Shown: piece after piece, positions 62,349 through 64,000 of the stretch
Layout of the letters: each line of letters opens with the position of its first letter
Position numbering within the stretch: position 1 is the first letter of the stretch
Source: UBA8337 sp965221415
GTDB taxonomy: Bacteria > Pseudomonadota > Alphaproteobacteria > RS24
Reading direction: 5' to 3'
Length of the DNA: 64,000 bases
Assembly: GCA_965221415.1 (NCBI GenBank)
Contig: OZ244887.1
Span: forward strand, 1,116,001 to 1,180,000
Translations under genes and position numbers: made by a program
Notes under the pieces: generated by a model
Databases searched by the model: none
Seen by the model: the letters and a program-made list of their open reading frames with translations, nothing else
What the model was told of the DNA's origin: nothing

Positions 62349-62377
62349 GATATAGTAAATCCGACTAAATTAGTCAA
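62349..62377 (-). promoter_or_regulatory. suf operon promoter with overlapping palindrome
   Basis: TTGACT (62377-62372), 17-base spacer, TATATC (62354-62349) on the minus strand. The 13-base palindrome GACTAAATTAGTC (62363-62375) overlaps the -35 element and is a likely binding site for IscR or another iron regulator. Confidence 0.6.
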
Positions 62378-62413
62378 GATTAAGCGTCTCATGCCATCGT
62401 TGTGGGAGCGATT

Positions 62414-63070
62414 ATGCCAGAAGTTATTTTTAACGGGCCAGAAGGCCGTCTTGAGGGTCGTTTTACGCAAAATAAAGAGGCGGGCGCACCCATCGCCATG
62501 ATATTGCATCCGCTGCCGCAGCTTGGCGGCAATATGAACAATCCCGTTGTGTATCAATTATACCATCAGTTTGTCAGTCGCGGGTTTTCTGTGCTGCGGT
62601 TTAATTTTCGCGGTGTGGGTCGCAGTCAGGGCGAGTTCGACGACGGTATTGGCGAATTATCCGATGCCGCCGCCGCGTTGGATTGGCTACAAGCCCTGAG
62701 CGTCGATGCGCGTCAGTGTTGGGTCGCAGGCTATAGTTTCGGCGCATGGATTGGTATGCAATTGCTCATGCGGCGACCAGAAATTTCAGGCTTTATTTCT
62801 ATCGCCCCGCCGGCCAATTTTTACGACTTTACCTTTTTAGCCCCCTGCCCCGCCAGCGGTCTGATTGCCCATGGCGACACAGACCGCATCGTGCCAAAGA
62901 GCGATATCGAAAAACTGGTGACGCGCCTACAAGCCCAAAAAGGCATCACCATTGATTATGAAAGCATCAAAAGCGCCAATCACTTTTTTGAAAAAGATAT
63001 GTCGAAACTCGACAATGTGGTGAACGCCTATCTCGACCGACGCATCGAGCAAATCGACAAAAAAGATTAA
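62414..63070 (+). CDS. Alpha/beta hydrolase family protein
   Basis: 218 residues. HPLPQLGGNMNN (about 30-41) precedes the FNFRGVGRSQGEFDDG oxyanion region. The nucleophile serine lies in GYSFGAWIG (about 109-117), the acid in HGDTDRIVP and the histidine in SANHFFEK near residue 193. The arrangement resembles a widespread group of small hydrolases of unknown substrate. The ATG at 62414 has GGAG 5 bases upstream; a GTG four codons earlier is less likely. It diverges from iscR. Confidence 0.88.
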   Translation: MPEVIFNGPEGRLEGRFTQNKEAGAPIAMILHPLPQLGGNMNNPVVYQLYHQFVSRGFSVLRFNFRGVGRSQGEFDDGIGELSDAAAALDWLQALSVDARQCWVAGYSFGAWIGMQLLMRRPEISGFISIAPPANFYDFTFLAPCPASGLIAHGDTDRIVPKSDIEKLVTRLQAQKGITIDYESIKSANHFFEKDMSKLDNVVNAYLDRRIEQIDKKD

Positions 63071-64000
63071 GCGCGAAACAATTCGCCACCTGTTATCGCC
63101 GCGCGCACCCCCGTCGTTTCAGGGCGGCTGAGGGCAAGACCGCGCACACTGCGCACCGCCAACCACGCAAAAGCCTGCGCCTCTAACGCATCACCCCGCC
63201 AGCCCAGCGCATCGCAATCAATTATCGCGCAGTGCTTTGCCAACATCTCACAGAGTGTTTTATTGTGTCGCCCTCCCCCGCACAAAATCAACCGTTGCGG
63301 CATCGTCGGACACATATCCAACCCCCGCGCAACACACGCCGCACTAAACGCCGTGAGCGTCGCCGCGCCATCTTCGGGCGACGCATTTTGCAACGCACCA
63401 ATATCGAAACTCAGTCGGTCGAGCGATTTAGGCGGCGGGGCAGAAAAATAAGCATCATCCATCAACTGCGCCAACGCAGCAGCATCAACCGTGCCGCGCG
63501 CTGCCAATGCACCGTCTTGGTCATAGGCTTGCCCCGTTTTTTGCCGCACCCAATCATCAATCAGCGCATTGGCCGGCCCCGTGTCAAAAGCCAGCAATTC
63601 CCCCGCTTCGCCGAGCCATGTGATATTACCAACGCCGCCAAGATTCAGCACTGCTTGGTGCGTCTCGCCCTGCAATAGTGCGGCGTGATAAAGCGGCGCA
63701 AGCGGTGCGCCCTGCCCTCCCGCAGCCATATCAGCACGGCGAAACTGCCCGACCACATCAAGGCGCAGACCAGCCGCCAAAGCCTGACCATCACCAATCT
63801 GCAACGTAAAGCCCTCATCGGGGCGATGCAAAATCGTCTGCCCATGAAACCCAATAAGCTGCACATCGCTGCTATCACGCACAAAATCCTGCACCGCCGC
63901 ACGATGCGCCGCCGTGACAAGCGCATCGGCGGTGGTCACCTCATCTGGCCACAGAGCCATATCGGCCAAAACAGCCGTCGGCAAACCCGCCGCCATATCG
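63067..64000 (-). CDS. anmK: Anhydro-N-acetylmuramic acid kinase (5' end beyond window)
   Basis: Phosphorylates and opens 1,6-anhydroMurNAc during cell-wall recycling. The C-terminal ~310 residues are present; family length is ~370, so about 60 are missing beyond base 64000. GFHGQTILHRP (near the visible residue 50), LNLGGVGNITWL and FDTGPANALIDDW (about 137-149 of the visible part), plus CGGGRHNKTL near the C terminus, are family signatures. The stop overlaps the convergent hydrolase stop by 4 bases. Confidence 0.94.
   Translation of the reverse strand, partial: DMAAGLPTAVLADMALWPDEVTTADALVTAAHRAAVQDFVRDSSDVQLIGFHGQTILHRPDEGFTLQIGDGQALAAGLRLDVVGQFRRADMAAGGQGAPLAPLYHAALLQGETHQAVLNLGGVGNITWLGEAGELLAFDTGPANALIDDWVRQKTGQAYDQDGALAARGTVDAAALAQLMDDAYFSAPPPKSLDRLSFDIGALQNASPEDGAATLTAFSAACVARGLDMCPTMPQRLILCGGGRHNKTLCEMLAKHCAIIDCDALGWRGDALEAQAFAWLAVRSVRGLALSRPETTGVRAAITGGELFRA

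Overview
This window is a gene-dense chromosomal segment from an alphaproteobacterium, probably a marine heterotroph; a SAR116-like or other rhodospirillalean placement is only a guess. The case rests on gene order and gene types. There is a complete 14-gene nuo operon followed by birA, rnj, a DUF1467 gene, the short editing-domain-less proS, lolC, lolD and dnaE. There is a tRNA-Leu-tig-clpP-clpX-lon-hup block, and an iscR-led suf operon with two cysteine desulfurases and sufT. Coding density is high, most genes overlap or nearly touch, and no rRNA, phage or insertion-sequence genes were seen.

Layout. 1-9110 (minus): dnaE (3' end outside the window), a 33-residue membrane micro-ORF with its own promoter, lolD, lolC, proS, a DUF1467 gene, rnj, pyrF and birA. 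pyrF sits where related genomes, as recalled, carry coaX. 9116-23141 (minus): nuoN back to nuoA, complex I, with a sigma70-type promoter upstream of nuoA. 23268-30256 (minus): tRNA-Asp, tRNA-Val, a strong terminator, hup, lon, clpX, clpP, tig and tRNA-Leu, a proteostasis block. Trigger factor here ends in a 53-residue lysine/alanine-rich, histone-H1-like tail.

30345-33145 is the one accessory region. Seven copies of an ~80-bp structured repeat (R1-R7) alternate with three copies of a second ~100-bp element (B1-B3). Between R4 and R5 lies a two-gene unit: a Panacea/DUF4065 (SocA-like antitoxin) gene followed 3 bases later by a small two-helix membrane protein, a good candidate for a Panacea-type toxin-antitoxin pair. 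At the left end, a 182-183 bp segment holding the leader, Shine-Dalgarno and first codons of another small membrane protein gene has been copied in tandem. The upstream copies encode only 13-residue peptides. This region is the best candidate for something undescribed.

33174-42245: a histidine phosphatase and a thiolase-like gene (minus), then glnB-glnA (plus) behind a textbook sigma54 promoter, an Old Yellow Enzyme-type oxidoreductase (minus), parE, and a DEAD-box helicase with an unusually structured 5' leader (plus). 42247-54329: fatty-acyl and propionate metabolism, with three acyl-CoA dehydrogenases, a thiolase translationally linked to a putative Fe(II)/2-oxoglutarate oxygenase, lptF-lptG for LPS export, and both subunits of methylmalonyl-CoA mutase. 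54326-62257 (minus): tesB, then the suf operon (iscR, desulfurase, sufBCDS, sufT, sufA) behind a promoter whose -35 overlaps a palindrome. 62414-64000: an alpha/beta hydrolase (plus) and the 3' part of anmK (minus).
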